Below are positions 52,725 through 62,302 of a stretch of 64,000 nt of DNA, piece by piece. The DNA comes from an uncultured Bacteroidota bacterium (GTDB lineage Bacteria; Bacteroidota; Bacteroidia; B-17B0; Aurantibacillaceae). Under the pieces are notes generated by a model. It had not been told where the DNA came from and did no database searches. It saw only the letters and a list, made by a program, of their open reading frames with translations. A program made the translations under genes and the position numbers. The DNA lies in assembly GCA_903893815.1 (NCBI GenBank), contig CAITNS010000048.1, positions 1 to 64,000 on the forward strand. The letters run 5' to 3'. Positions within the stretch are counted from its first letter, which is position 1; each line of letters begins with the position of its first letter.

Positions 52725-53285
52725 TTATTTATCTTCAAAAAAATAACGTTTTAAACGTTGTAAACATTTGTATTTCTGGGTCTTTGCATTGTCTGAATTT
52801 GTATATCCAAATTTCTCTGATATATCATCCATGCTTAATTTATAAACATAAAAATCTTTTAATAGGGTTTTGCAAGGCTCTCCTAAATTTTCCATGCTTG
52901 CATTCATCTTTTCAATATCAGATTCTTTTTTCAAATGATCCGATATTTCATCTGTTACGTCAACTACTTCTCCTTCTTCATCTTCTTTAAATCGGGTGAC
53001 TTGCCCATTGCCTCGTAATTGTTTTAGCCAAAGACGTTTTGAAATAGAAAAGATAAAGGTTTGTAATTGGCAATTTAGCTGAAAAGCAGGCTTTTGGACA
53101 TTTTCATATAAAACAATAATTGTTTCCTGATAAATGTCGGCGGCAGCTTCACTGTTACCACTATTGTTTACAACATATTTAAGAACGAGATTGTAGTACT
53201 TTTTGTATAAAGCGCGCAACACCGCATCGTTGTTATGCTTGAGCCCTTCAATAAATTCAAGGTCTGTGTACGCTACTTTAGCCAT
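52725..53285 (-). CDS. ECF-type RNA polymerase sigma factor (second)
   Basis: The 186-residue protein has region 2 (about 8-80, 'FIEGLKHNNDAVLRALYKKYYNLVLKYVVNNSGNSEAAADIYQETIIVLYENV') and region 4 (about 130-180, 'CKTLLKDFYVYKLSMDDISEKFGYTNSDNAKTQKYKCLQRL'). An acidic linker between them (residues 100-120) is rich in Glu/Asp. It is followed directly by the anti-sigma/protease fusion gene, a usual sigma/anti-sigma order. It is the second ECF unit within 3 kb and is unrelated at sequence level to the first. Confidence 0.9.
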   Translation of the reverse strand: MAKVAYTDLEFIEGLKHNNDAVLRALYKKYYNLVLKYVVNNSGNSEAAADIYQETIIVLYENVQKPAFQLNCQLQTFIFSISKRLWLKQLRGNGQVTRFKEDEEGEVVDVTDEISDHLKKESDIEKMNASMENLGEPCKTLLKDFYVYKLSMDDISEKFGYTNSDNAKTQKYKCLQRLKRYFFEDK

Positions 53286-53385
53286 AAAGCCACTGTTTGT
53301 ATTAATACCCTTTTGGGCTAAAGGTAACCCTGAAGCCCTTGTAAAATTACTAATTATTTGATTTTTAATAAGTTAGGCTAATGAT

Positions 53386-54675
53386 TTATTTAGCCATTAA
53401 AGCCTCTATTTCATCTGCTTCTAATGGTATGTTTTTCATTAAGTCATTATTTCCAGTTGCTGTAATGATGTAATTATTTTCTAAACGTATTCCTAAATTC
53501 TCTTCTGGAATGTAAATTCCAGGTTCAATTGTAAATGCCATTCCAACCTGCATTGGTTCTGCAAAAAAACCAACATCATGTACATCTAAGCCAATAAAGT
53601 GAGAAGTGCCATGCATAAAGTATTTTTTATAGGCAGGCCAAGCTGGATTTTGGTTTTTGACATCTTCCTCAGTAATCAATCCTAACTGAATAAGTTCTCT
53701 AGTCATCATATCGCCAACGGCTGCATTGTATTTTTCAAATGTATTGCCTGGTTTTAAAATAGCCGCAGCGCCTTTCATTACTCTCAATACGGCATCATAA
53801 ACTTCACGTTGACGTTTAGTAAATTTGCCACTTACTGGAATACAACGCGTCATATCACTTGCATAGTTTCCGTATTCAGCAGCTACATCTAATAATATCA
53901 CATCACCATTTTTACACTCTTTATTGTTTTCTACATAATGCAATACACAGGCATTGCCACCACTTGCGATAATTGGACCGTATGCAAAACCGCGGCTTCT
54001 GTTTCTCACAAATTCATGAATTAATTCTGCTTCAATTTCGTATTCCATCACTCCGGGTTTTGTAAAACTCAATAAGCGGCGAAATCCTTTTTCTGTAATA
54101 TTACAAGCTTGTTGCATCAATTCAATTTCAATTGGATGTTTAATGGAACGAATGCGGTGCATGATAGAAGCAGAGCGTTCAATATGATGTAATGGAAATT
54201 GAGCCATTATTTTTTTATTGAAACGCATTTCTGCAGTTTCCATATCAATGTATCTGCGAGTATGTTCATTGCTGTTTAAATAAAAGTGTTCCGCTTGAAA
54301 ACCAATGGCCTTAAAAGTTTTTTCAAACTCATGAAACCACATAATATTGATAATTCCACTGACATCTGTTGCTTGTTGTTTGGTTAATTTAGCGCCTTCC
54401 CAAATAGCAATTAACTCACTAGTTTCTTTAATAAATAATATTTCTTTTTGTTTTCCATCTTTTGCATCAGGATAAATCAGTAAAATAGTATCTTCCTGAT
54501 CAACGCCTGATAAATGAAGTAAATCACTATTTTGAATAAAACCCAATGAACCATCTCCATTTGTTGGAAGTATATCATTACTTACAAATAACGCTAATGA
54601 ATTTGGTTTTAAATGCTTTGAAAAATTTTTGCGATTATCAATGTATAAGTCTTTTTTGATAGCAGAGTACTTCAT
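53386..54675 (-). CDS. pepP: Xaa-Pro aminopeptidase (M24B, aminopeptidase P)
   Basis: The 429 residues comprise an N-terminal creatinase-like domain (1-170) and a pita-bread domain with the five metal ligands: Asp in 'LLDVAAEYGNY', Asp in 'ASDMTRCIPVSG', His in 'HGTSHFIGLDVHD', Glu in 'FTIEPGIYIP' and Glu in 'IRLENNYIIT'. It removes N-terminal residues that precede proline, using two Mn ions, in the cytoplasm. The length matches the family. It appears monocistronic. Confidence 0.95.
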   Translation of the reverse strand: MKYSAIKKDLYIDNRKNFSKHLKPNSLALFVSNDILPTNGDGSLGFIQNSDLLHLSGVDQEDTILLIYPDAKDGKQKEILFIKETSELIAIWEGAKLTKQQATDVSGIINIMWFHEFEKTFKAIGFQAEHFYLNSNEHTRRYIDMETAEMRFNKKIMAQFPLHHIERSASIMHRIRSIKHPIEIELMQQACNITEKGFRRLLSFTKPGVMEYEIEAELIHEFVRNRSRGFAYGPIIASGGNACVLHYVENNKECKNGDVILLDVAAEYGNYASDMTRCIPVSGKFTKRQREVYDAVLRVMKGAAAILKPGNTFEKYNAAVGDMMTRELIQLGLITEEDVKNQNPAWPAYKKYFMHGTSHFIGLDVHDVGFFAEPMQVGMAFTIEPGIYIPEENLGIRLENNYIITATGNNDLMKNIPLEADEIEALMAK

Positions 54676-54738
54676 ATTTCTAGTTTTTTAGATAAGGACT
54701 AAGGTATAAGTTTTTATGAAGATTAGCTAAAACAGCGC

Positions 54739-54767
54739 AAAAAAATAGCGAGAATACATCTCGCTAT
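54739..54767 (-). terminator. Rho-independent terminator after the endonuclease-fold gene
   Basis: A perfect 9-bp stem (ATAGCGAGA 54745-54753 with TCTCGCTAT 54759-54767) is followed on the minus strand by seven T. It lies 28 bp after the stop of the gene at 54795-55808. Confidence 0.9.
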
Positions 54768-54794
54768 AAATAGATGGTTTTATATGAAAAAGGA

Positions 54795-55808
54795 TTAGTC
54801 TAACGTTATATAAACTGATAAGTGGTCGCTGTAACCATTATAGTATTTTTCTCCGCTATATGTACGATTTGGTCTTTCCTCACCCGTTTTAGCGTTTTTA
54901 AACAACACAAAATCTTTCTTTAAAATAAAGGCATTTTTTGTATTAAACTTATAACCTTTTTTAGCGCCAATAAATCCTTGCGAAACAATAATTTGATCTA
55001 ACACTCTCCACTCTTTATCATAATAGTGTGTGCCTTGTTTAGCTACATCTAAAGTTTGATAAGCATTGTATAATTCACTTTTATCTTTTGGCTTATTGTT
55101 TGCTTTCAATGTATTTAAAATACTATTGTTATCAGGATGGTCGTTAAAATCGCCCATTACAATTACTTTAGCTTTTGCGTCTTTCTTTTGTAGTTCATTG
55201 ATTTTTGTACGAACTTGTTCGGCTGCATAAATACGACGAGGTTCTGATTCTTTTTCGCCTTCTCGTCTACTTGGCCAGTGGTTTACAAACACATATATTA
55301 CATCGCCATTGGTTGCTTTTAGTGTTGCGAATAACACGTTACGTGTTTTATAATCACCTAAAGAAGGATTTGTAGCATTTAATTCTTTGAATTCTACTAA
55401 ACTAAAAATAGATTTATCATATAATAAGCCAACATCAATACTGCGTTCATCAGGACTATCTGTACATAATACTCCGTATGATTTTTCTTTTAACTGAGAT
55501 TTAGAGATGAGCTCTTCTAACACGTCTTTATTTTCAACTTCTACTAAACCCACTAAATTAGGTAATCCAGGACCAGCAACTGTTGAATCTAGGACTTGCG
55601 CAATTTTAGTTAGTTTGTTCATAAAGCGCGTTTCATCCCATTTTAGCGGAGACTCAGGTAAAAACTCATCGTCTTTTTTATTAGGATCATCTTTGGTATC
55701 AAAAAAGTTTTCGCAGTTATATAAGGCAACTGTGATGGGTGCTTTTGTTTGAGCAAAACCATCAGTAATGCTTAATAATAATAAACTATAGGAAATAAAT
55801 TTACGCAT
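54795..55808 (-). CDS. Secreted endonuclease/exonuclease/phosphatase-family protein
   Basis: The 337 residues have a signal peptide (ending 'DGFAQ') and an EEP fold: 'VALYNCENFFDTKDDP' (catalytic Asn and metal Glu region), 'LVGLVEVENKDVL' (Glu), 'VFVNHWPSRREGE' (His), 'VMGDFNDHPDNNSIL' (Asp/Asn) and 'GYSDHLSVYITL' (Asp-His). All catalytic positions are present. Family members cleave phosphodiesters in DNA, RNA, lipids or inositol phosphates; the target here is unknown. The -7 box (TACCTTTG) ends only 4 bp before the ATG, so the mRNA may lack a leader. Confidence 0.92.
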   Translation of the reverse strand: MRKFISYSLLLLSITDGFAQTKAPITVALYNCENFFDTKDDPNKKDDEFLPESPLKWDETRFMNKLTKIAQVLDSTVAGPGLPNLVGLVEVENKDVLEELISKSQLKEKSYGVLCTDSPDERSIDVGLLYDKSIFSLVEFKELNATNPSLGDYKTRNVLFATLKATNGDVIYVFVNHWPSRREGEKESEPRRIYAAEQVRTKINELQKKDAKAKVIVMGDFNDHPDNNSILNTLKANNKPKDKSELYNAYQTLDVAKQGTHYYDKEWRVLDQIIVSQGFIGAKKGYKFNTKNAFILKKDFVLFKNAKTGEERPNRTYSGEKYYNGYSDHLSVYITLD

Positions 55809-55812
55809 AGAA

Positions 55813-55820
55813 CAAAGGTA
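55813..55820 (-). promoter_or_regulatory. -7 promoter element next to the start codon (possible leaderless mRNA)
   Basis: The minus strand reads TACCTTTG, an exact TAnnTTTG match, with 4 bases between it and the ATG at 55808. No TTG is found at the expected distance upstream. Confidence 0.45.
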
Positions 55821-55907
55821 ATTAAAAATATTTAGTTGCTTTAAAGGTAAGATTTAAAAAATAACACCATATTTACTTATTGTTATTATTTTATAATTTT
55901 TTAGAAC

Positions 55908-56393
55908 ATGAAGAAAAAGTTGACTCTCAAAAACATCGCTATCTTTTTAGTATTTCTTTTTTTAGCCATTCAATCTATTAGAATAGATAAAACAACAGAG
56001 CCAGTAAATCCTGCTGCTGATTTTATCGCACTAACTTCAGCAAATGCTGAGGTGGCTAACACCTTAAAAATCGCATGTTACGATTGTCATTCTAACCAAC
56101 CAACGTATCCTTGGTACACCAATATTGCACCTGTTTCTTGGTGGATTAAACATCATATCAACGAAGGAAGCCAGCATTTGAATTTTTCAATTTGGGGAAC
56201 TTATTCTGAAAAACGCAAACACCATAAATTAGAGGAGTGTATTGAAATGGTGGAAGAAGGAGAAATGCCGATGAGCTCATACACCTTGATGCATGGTGAC
56301 GCTAAATTAACAGATGCACAAAAATTACAATTGGTGGAATTTTTTAAGGCACTTAAAAATACAATGCCTCAGCCAGAAGAAGAACAACACTAA
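55908..56393 (+). CDS. Haem-binding domain protein (single CxxCH)
   Basis: The 161-residue protein has an N-terminal membrane anchor or signal ('NIAIFLVFLFLAIQSIRI') and the haem-binding domain typical of Bacteroidota (Haem_bd). It contains 'ACYDCHSNQPTYPWYTNIAPVSWW', with a C-x-x-C-H haem c motif near residue 58, followed by 'HHINEGSQHLNFS' and 'MPMSSYTLMHGDAKLT', where a Met may be the distal haem ligand. It is probably a periplasmic electron carrier or haem sensor. It overlaps the convergent OmpA-family gene by 4 bp. Confidence 0.9.
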   Translation: MKKKLTLKNIAIFLVFLFLAIQSIRIDKTTEPVNPAADFIALTSANAEVANTLKIACYDCHSNQPTYPWYTNIAPVSWWIKHHINEGSQHLNFSIWGTYSEKRKHHKLEECIEMVEEGEMPMSSYTLMHGDAKLTDAQKLQLVEFFKALKNTMPQPEEEQH

Positions 56394-57589
56394 AAATCTA
56401 ACACCAAAATTTCTACTCTTCTATTTTGTTCTTGTTGATCTGCCGTTGTTGCTGCGGTCAGTTTAAATAACATTTCGTGATCGCCCTTTCCATCAATTTC
56501 TATTCGTTTTTCATCAATGCCTTGTATAGCTAAATAGTTGCGAATAGTAGTTGCTCGTCCTTTTGTAAAAGCAATAATCCCTTTTTCATCTTGCATATCT
56601 CTTCCGTTGGAGTGGCCAATAATTTTAATTCGCAAATTCGGGTTCTTCTTTAATAGCTTTGCTAAATTATTCATTGATGGAATTGCTCTTGGTAGGTATT
56701 GTAAAGAGCCTCCCACAAAATTAATAGAGCCAATAGAATATTTGTTTCCTTTTCTGAGCTTTGGTAAAACAGTTTTTAGCGCCTTTAATTGTGTGGTATC
56801 GGCAAGCGTGATACTTTTGGTAAAACTAAAACTACTATCGTTATAAAAATTTAAATTATAGGATTGATTTTTTGTGAGAGGAGCAATAAAATTGTAACTA
56901 CCGTCGTCTGCTGTTTTTTCTAAAGAGATTGTATCACCTTTTTGATTCGTTAAAGCAATCTCTGTTTTAATAGCCTTACTATTATCATCTGTCACTGTTC
57001 CTTTAAATAAAATAGGCTGTGAAATCTCAAGTTCTAAGGTATGTCCATCCCCTTTTTCGTAAACATTATCTAATATTAAATAATAGATTTCTCCTTTTTT
57101 TACAGGTAGGCTTTTACAGTAGGCAGCACCAACACCGTGCTTTACCAGTTCTTTCGTTGATTTATAATTTAATCCTGTTTTGCCGTTTAATTCTTCTTTA
57201 TCCCTGCTAATGCAAGCTCGCACAGGGTTTATTTTATGTTTCTGTAAGCTATCACAAAAGTTATTTTTTGCCGACTTAAACAGCATAAAATCATAATCAT
57301 CATCTGCCTTGGTTGGAATAACATTCATGGTTAATTCGCCGCTTACATTTATAACGAGTTTATACCAAGACGAATTGTGTTCTTTTTCAAAAGCAAAAGT
57401 TGTTTTTTGTTTTGCGGGACTAATTTCTTTTATCTCTCCAAATCCTTTAGGTGCAATGGTTTTTCCGTATATGCTTTTACTATTAACAGGAATGACTTTG
57501 GCTTGATTACAATCACAAAAAACAGTATCTAGTTTTTTGGTTTGAGAAAACAACTGTATAGATAATAATAAAAGTAAGATTAGTCGCAT
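56390..57589 (-). CDS. OmpA-family cell-envelope protein
   Basis: The 399 residues comprise a signal peptide (ending 'LFSQ') and an N-terminal beta domain (about 45-200) with a 'SWYKLVINVSGELTMNVIPTKADDDYDFMLFK' jelly-roll-like part. A carboxypeptidase-regulatory-like domain follows (about 200-270, 'FKGTVTDDNSKAI'). The C-terminal OmpA peptidoglycan-binding domain has 'LRIKIIGHSNGRD', 'GRATTIRNYLAIQGI' and 'QEQNRRVEILV'. It should tether the outer membrane to peptidoglycan. No barrel is visible. Confidence 0.9.
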   Translation of the reverse strand: MRLILLLLLSIQLFSQTKKLDTVFCDCNQAKVIPVNSKSIYGKTIAPKGFGEIKEISPAKQKTTFAFEKEHNSSWYKLVINVSGELTMNVIPTKADDDYDFMLFKSAKNNFCDSLQKHKINPVRACISRDKEELNGKTGLNYKSTKELVKHGVGAAYCKSLPVKKGEIYYLILDNVYEKGDGHTLELEISQPILFKGTVTDDNSKAIKTEIALTNQKGDTISLEKTADDGSYNFIAPLTKNQSYNLNFYNDSSFSFTKSITLADTTQLKALKTVLPKLRKGNKYSIGSINFVGGSLQYLPRAIPSMNNLAKLLKKNPNLRIKIIGHSNGRDMQDEKGIIAFTKGRATTIRNYLAIQGIDEKRIEIDGKGDHEMLFKLTAATTADQQEQNRRVEILVLDF

Positions 57590-57622
57590 AGTATCATAAT
57601 ACAGAAGAGGATTAAAAGTAAC

Positions 57623-57652
57623 AAAAAACCCTCGATAATTTTACCGAGGGTT
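57623..57652 (-). terminator. Rho-independent terminator after sucB
   Basis: AACCCTCG (57627-57634) pairs with CGAGGGTT (57645-57652). On the minus strand the stem is followed by a T-run. It lies 23 bp past the sucB stop codon. Confidence 0.85.
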
Positions 57653-57674
57653 CTAGTTTCTATGTTTAGAAGAA

Positions 57675-58928
57675 TTATAGTCCTAATAAAATCTCTTCAG
57701 GAACCTTACCACCAAATAACATACGGCTTGGGTTCTCTAACATTTCTTTTACTTTTACTAAGAAACCAACAGATTCTCTTCCATCAATAATACGGTGATC
57801 GTAGCTTAAGGCGATGTACATCATAGGGCGAATTACAACTTGTCCGTTAACAGCCATTGGTCTGTCAACTACGTTGTGCATTCCTAAAATAGCGCTTTGT
57901 GGAGGATTAATAATTGGAGTACTCATCATACTACCAAATACTCCACCATTAGTGATGGTGAAAGTTCCGCCCGTCATATCTTCGATGGTTAATTTTCCAT
58001 CACGTGCTTTTATCGCTAAATCTTTAATTCCTTTTTCAATATCAGCAATGCTCATTAATTCTGCATTACGTAACACTGGAACCATTAATCCTTTTGGTGC
58101 GCTTACCGCAATACCAATATCGCAATATTTATTATACACTAACTCTTCGCCATCAATCATTCCGTTTACTGCTGGATAATGAAATAACGCTTCGGTTACT
58201 GCCTTTGTAAAGAAACTCATGAAACCAACATTAGTGCCATAAACCTCTTTAAATTTATCTTTGTATTTAGCACGTATCGCATAAATCTCGCTCATGTCAA
58301 CTTCGTTGAAAGTTGTTAACATCGCTGTTTCGTTTTTCACTGCTACTAAACGCTTAGCAACTGTTTTACGTAAAGATGTCATTTTAGCACGATCTTTATC
58401 TCTTCCTCCTTGCCAGCTGTTATTTAATACTTTAGCTGCTGTTGGTAAACCGTTAGATAAAGCCGCTAATACATCTTGCTTAGTAATACGACCATCTTTA
58501 CCAGTGCCATTCATTTGACCAGAAGAAATATTATTTTCTGCCATTATTTTAGCAGCAGCAACACTTGGTGTACCCGTTGCATAACTAGTTGTTTGAGATG
58601 AGTTATTAGTTGTTGGGGTTGCAACAAGGGGCTCAACTTTCTTCGCCTCTACCTTTGGGGCTTCAACAGCTGCTTTTGCTTCAGGTTTAAACGACGTATC
58701 AATTTTAACTACTACTTGTCCAACTTTAACTGTATCTCCTTCAGCAGCTAATACTTCAATTTTACCAGATTCTTCAGCATTTAAAGTTAAGGTTGCTTTA
58801 TCAGAATCTACTTCTGCTAATACCTCATCTTTTTCTACAATATCACCTGTGTTTTTTACCCAACGAGCAATAACTACTTCTGTGATAGATTCACCTGGAC
58901 TTGGTACTTTTAATTCTATAATTGCCAT
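57675..58928 (-). CDS. sucB: 2-oxoglutarate dehydrogenase E2 (dihydrolipoamide succinyltransferase)
   Basis: The 417 residues comprise an N-terminal lipoyl domain with the modified Lys in '[11 protein letters not shown]' (about residue 44), an Ala/Pro/Thr-rich linker, an E3-binding domain ('[15 protein letters not shown]...[10 protein letters not shown]', about 122-158) and the catalytic domain ending in '[17 protein letters not shown]' with the active His and Asp. It transfers the succinyl group from the E1 product to CoA. It lies 91 bp after sucA on the same strand and ends in a terminator. The E3 gene is not here. Confidence 0.96.
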   Translation of the reverse strand: MAIIELKVPSPGESITEVVIARWVKNTGDIVEKDEVLAEVDSDKATLTLNAEESGKIEVLAAEGDTVKVGQVVVKIDTSFKPEAKAAVEAPKVEAKKVEPLVATPTTNNSSQTTSYATGTPSVAAAKIMAENNISSGQMNGTGKDGRITKQDVLAALSNGLPTAAKVLNNSWQGGRDKDRAKMTSLRKTVAKRLVAVKNETAMLTTFNEVDMSEIYAIRAKYKDKFKEVYGTNVGFMSFFTKAVTEALFHYPAVNGMIDGEELVYNKYCDIGIAVSAPKGLMVPVLRNAELMSIADIEKGIKDLAIKARDGKLTIEDMTGGTFTITNGGVFGSMMSTPIINPPQSAILGMHNVVDRPMAVNGQVVIRPMMYIALSYDHRIIDGRESVGFLVKVKEMLENPSRMLFGGKVPEEILLGL

Positions 58929-59019
58929 AATTTATTTAAGATTTAAGATTTATGAATTAAGATTTTTATTTCATAAATCGGATTATTTACTTCTTATATC
59001 TACAATCTAATTTCTTAAT

Positions 59020-61740
59020 TTATTTAACTAATACTTTAGAAAAAATGTTTGTCATAATTTCTTCGTTCTCTGCCGCATGACGTTTTGCATAACCCGTTGC
59101 TGGACTTGCTGCTTCATGTCTGCCAATATATTTTAAATTCAATGAACGTAAGTTTTTATCTACAAAGCGCCAAGGCCCCATGTTTTCAGGCTCTTCCTGA
59201 ATAAATAAGTATTCTTTTGCATTGCTATATTTTTTCAAAATGGCATCTACTTGTTTTTGAGGGAAAGGATATAACTGCTCTAAACGAATAAATGTGATAT
59301 CATTTACGCCTTCTTTTTCTCTACGTTCAATTAAATCATAATATATTTTTCCTGAACAGAATGCGACGCGTGTTACATTTTTTGCATCAATCGTATCATC
59401 TAATACTTCTTCAAATTTAGCTTTAGTAAAATCTGTTAACTTACTTACACAAGTTGGGTAACGCAATAATTTTTTAGGAGTAAAGCATACCAATGGTTTA
59501 CGGAAATCACGTTTTAACTGACGACGTAATACATGGAATTGTTGTGCTGGTGTTGTAGCATTTACAATTTGCATATTGTTTTCAGCACAAGCTTGTAAAA
59601 AACGTTCCATACGAGCAGATGAATGCTCTGGACCTTGTCCTTCATAACCATGAGGCAATAATACAACTAATCCATTCATACGGCGCCATTTGTATTCTGC
59701 TGAGGTTAAATATTGGTCAACAATAATTTGTGCTCCGTTGAAGAAATCTCCAAACTGTGCTTCCCAAATAGTTAAGGTGTTTGGCGCTGCAAATGCATAA
59801 CCATATTCAAAACCTAAAACACCATACTCACTTAATAAAGAGTTATAGATTTCTAATTTTACTTTAGCATCAATATTATTTAATGGCGTATATTCTTCTT
59901 CGCTATCTTCTAACTTCACAATAGCATGGCGGTGAGAGAAAGTACCACGCTCTACATCTTGGCCGCTAAAACGAACAGGAAAGCCTTCCCTCATTAAACT
60001 ACCGTAAGCTAACAGTTCGCCCATTGCCCAATCATAATTATCATTGGTAATCATAGCTTTTCTATCTTCAAATAATTTTTGAATTTTATTGAAGAATTTT
60101 TTGTCTTTTGGTAACTCTGTTGATTTTTTAGCAATCTCTAAAAATAATTTTTCATCAATGGCTGTTTTTGGAGATTCATCAAAATCGCTTGCTGTAGCCA
60201 TTTTTACACCTTTCCAATTTCCTTCTAAGAAAGACGTAATTTTTGATTTCTCAGTCTTTTTAGCTTCATCTAAGTTAGAATCTAATTCGGCTTTAAAGGC
60301 AGTTTCAATTTCTTTTGCTTCAGTTGCTAACTCCGAATTTTCTGATTTTAGTTTTTCAACATAAATATCTTTTGGATTGGCATGAGCTGCAATTGCTTTA
60401 TATAATTGCGGCTGAGTAAAGCGAGGTTCATCACCTTCGTTGTGACCATATTTGCGGTAACATAACACATCTATAAACACATCTTTATGAAATGTTTGAC
60501 GGAATTCCATTGCTAGTTTTGAAATGAAACATAGTGCTTCCACATCATCTCCATTTACGTGAAATACCGGACTCAATACTACTTTTGCAACATCTGTACA
60601 ATAAGTAGAAGAACGCGCATCCATATAATTGGTTGTAAATCCAATTTGATTATTAATCACAAAATGAACAGTTCCACCAGTTTTGTAACCATCTAACTGA
60701 CTCATTTGCACTAATTCATACACTAAACCTTGTCCAGCAACTGCAGCGTCACCATGTAAACTAATAGCACACGCTTTTGTATTATCCCCATTATGGCGAC
60801 TATCAATTTTTGAACGAATAATTCCTTGAACAACCGCAGCAGAAGTTTCTAAATGCGATGGATTAGGCGTTAAACTGATATGTACATTTTTTCCTTCATC
60901 ACTTAATTGATCAGATGAATAACCCATGTGGTATTTCACGTCACCATCAAATAAAGAATCTTCACTTGGTCTGCCTTCAAACTCAGTAAATACATCTTTA
61001 TAAGTTTTATTCATGATGTTGGTTAACACATTTAAACGACCACGGTGAGCCATTCCAATCACATAATCTTGAATACCTAAATTTGCACCGTGCTCCATTA
61101 ATGCATTGATAGCTGGAATCACAGCTTCACCACCTTCTAATGAAAAACGTTTTTGACCAACGAATTTTGTATGTAAATAGTTTTCGAAAACAACCGCTTG
61201 CGTTAATTTTTTAAGAATCACCTTTTTCTCATCTTTAGTAAATGAAGGAGTATTCTTGTTTTTCTCCATGCGTTCTTGTAACCACTTCAGTACTTTTGGT
61301 TCACGCATGTATAAATATTCAACACCAATACTTTGGCAGTAAGTGCATTCTAAATGAGCTACTATATCTTTTAATTTGGCAGCGCCAATGCCAATTTCGT
61401 TACCAGCTTGAAAAACAGTTTCTAAATCTTTATCAGACAAGCCAAAATTTTCGAGCGCTAATGTTGGCTCGTAGTTGCGACGTTGACGAACAGGGTTTGT
61501 TTTAGTAAATAAATGCCCACGTTGACGATAACCAGTAATTAAGCTGATTACTTTAAATTCTTTGGTTACATTTTCGGGAATTGTGCCACCATCTGTATCA
61601 TAAGAAGTACGGCCAAATTCGAAACCTTTAAAGAAATCACGCCATGATGAGTCAACAGAATTAGGGTCTTGGGAATACTGCAAAAATAAACTCTCAATAG
61701 CGTTTACATCGCTTGTGCCAACATAGGAAAATTTGTCCAT
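59020..61740 (-). CDS. sucA: 2-oxoglutarate dehydrogenase E1 component
   Basis: The 906-residue thiamine diphosphate enzyme opens with the E1 N-terminal motif 'LFLQYSQDPNSVDSSWRDFF'. It has 'GMAHRGRLNVLTNIMNK' (about residue 230), 'SLHGDAAVAGQGLVYE' (ThDP/Mg site), 'INNQIGFTT', 'YRKYGHNEGDEPRFTQP' and 'LLPHGYEGQGPEHSSARMERFLQ'. It decarboxylates 2-oxoglutarate and passes the succinyl group to the lipoyl arm of SucB, encoded next. With mqo elsewhere in the window this indicates an oxidative TCA cycle. It is divergent from the SPOR-like gene. Confidence 0.97.
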   Translation of the reverse strand: MDKFSYVGTSDVNAIESLFLQYSQDPNSVDSSWRDFFKGFEFGRTSYDTDGGTIPENVTKEFKVISLITGYRQRGHLFTKTNPVRQRRNYEPTLALENFGLSDKDLETVFQAGNEIGIGAAKLKDIVAHLECTYCQSIGVEYLYMREPKVLKWLQERMEKNKNTPSFTKDEKKVILKKLTQAVVFENYLHTKFVGQKRFSLEGGEAVIPAINALMEHGANLGIQDYVIGMAHRGRLNVLTNIMNKTYKDVFTEFEGRPSEDSLFDGDVKYHMGYSSDQLSDEGKNVHISLTPNPSHLETSAAVVQGIIRSKIDSRHNGDNTKACAISLHGDAAVAGQGLVYELVQMSQLDGYKTGGTVHFVINNQIGFTTNYMDARSSTYCTDVAKVVLSPVFHVNGDDVEALCFISKLAMEFRQTFHKDVFIDVLCYRKYGHNEGDEPRFTQPQLYKAIAAHANPKDIYVEKLKSENSELATEAKEIETAFKAELDSNLDEAKKTEKSKITSFLEGNWKGVKMATASDFDESPKTAIDEKLFLEIAKKSTELPKDKKFFNKIQKLFEDRKAMITNDNYDWAMGELLAYGSLMREGFPVRFSGQDVERGTFSHRHAIVKLEDSEEEYTPLNNIDAKVKLEIYNSLLSEYGVLGFEYGYAFAAPNTLTIWEAQFGDFFNGAQIIVDQYLTSAEYKWRRMNGLVVLLPHGYEGQGPEHSSARMERFLQACAENNMQIVNATTPAQQFHVLRRQLKRDFRKPLVCFTPKKLLRYPTCVSKLTDFTKAKFEEVLDDTIDAKNVTRVAFCSGKIYYDLIERREKEGVNDITFIRLEQLYPFPQKQVDAILKKYSNAKEYLFIQEEPENMGPWRFVDKNLRSLNLKYIGRHEAASPATGYAKRHAAENEEIMTNIFSKVLVK

Positions 61741-61806
61741 TATAATTTTCGTTAAAAAACAGGCTAATTTAAGGAATTTAATGGAAATTTAGCTTACTTT
61801 TATACT

Positions 61807-62193
61807 GTGAAACACATATTATTTTTAATATTCGTTTTTTATCAATTATCGGCTTTGTTTTCGCAAGAAAATCAAACGCAAACGCTTTTAAAAGTAAAGG
61901 CATTACAGGAAAAAAAAGCCGAATATCATAAGCGAACAAATGGCGAAAGCGAAGGTTATAGAGTGAAAATTCACTTTAGTGCCGATAAAACCAAAGCTAG
62001 AGAAGTTCAAGCAAAATTTGCAGCAAAATATAACGATGTTAATTCATACGAAGAGTATCAACAACCAAATTTCGTGATTAATGTTGGAGATTTTAAAACC
62101 AAATTAGAAGCATATGAATTGCTTAAAAAGATTAAAGAAGATTACCCTTATGCTTTTATCGTAAAAAGTAAGGTTCGACCCACTAAATTATAG
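61807..62193 (+). CDS. Small secreted SPOR-domain-like protein
   Basis: The gene starts with GTG (MKHILFLIFVFYQLSALFSQ, a clear signal peptide) and encodes 128 residues. The rest matches the SPOR fold: 'YRVKIHFSADKTKAREVQAKFAAKY' and 'PNFVINVGDFKTKLEAYELLKKIKEDYPYAFIV', where the 'VGDF.T..EA' stretch is the common second half. SPOR domains bind glycan strands of peptidoglycan stripped of peptides, often at the division site. The start lies 4 bp after TACTTTTA, a near -7 box, so a leaderless transcript is possible. It is divergent from sucA. Confidence 0.82.
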   Translation: MKHILFLIFVFYQLSALFSQENQTQTLLKVKALQEKKAEYHKRTNGESEGYRVKIHFSADKTKAREVQAKFAAKYNDVNSYEEYQQPNFVINVGDFKTKLEAYELLKKIKEDYPYAFIVKSKVRPTKL

Positions 62194-62302
62194 GTTTTAG
62201 ACAGAAGATCCTCTCTGTTTTAAAAAATACATTATTTTTACGCACCTAAACTAAAATAACGGAATAGCTATGTCTATTTCGCAAGACAACTAAATTTTAT
62301 TT

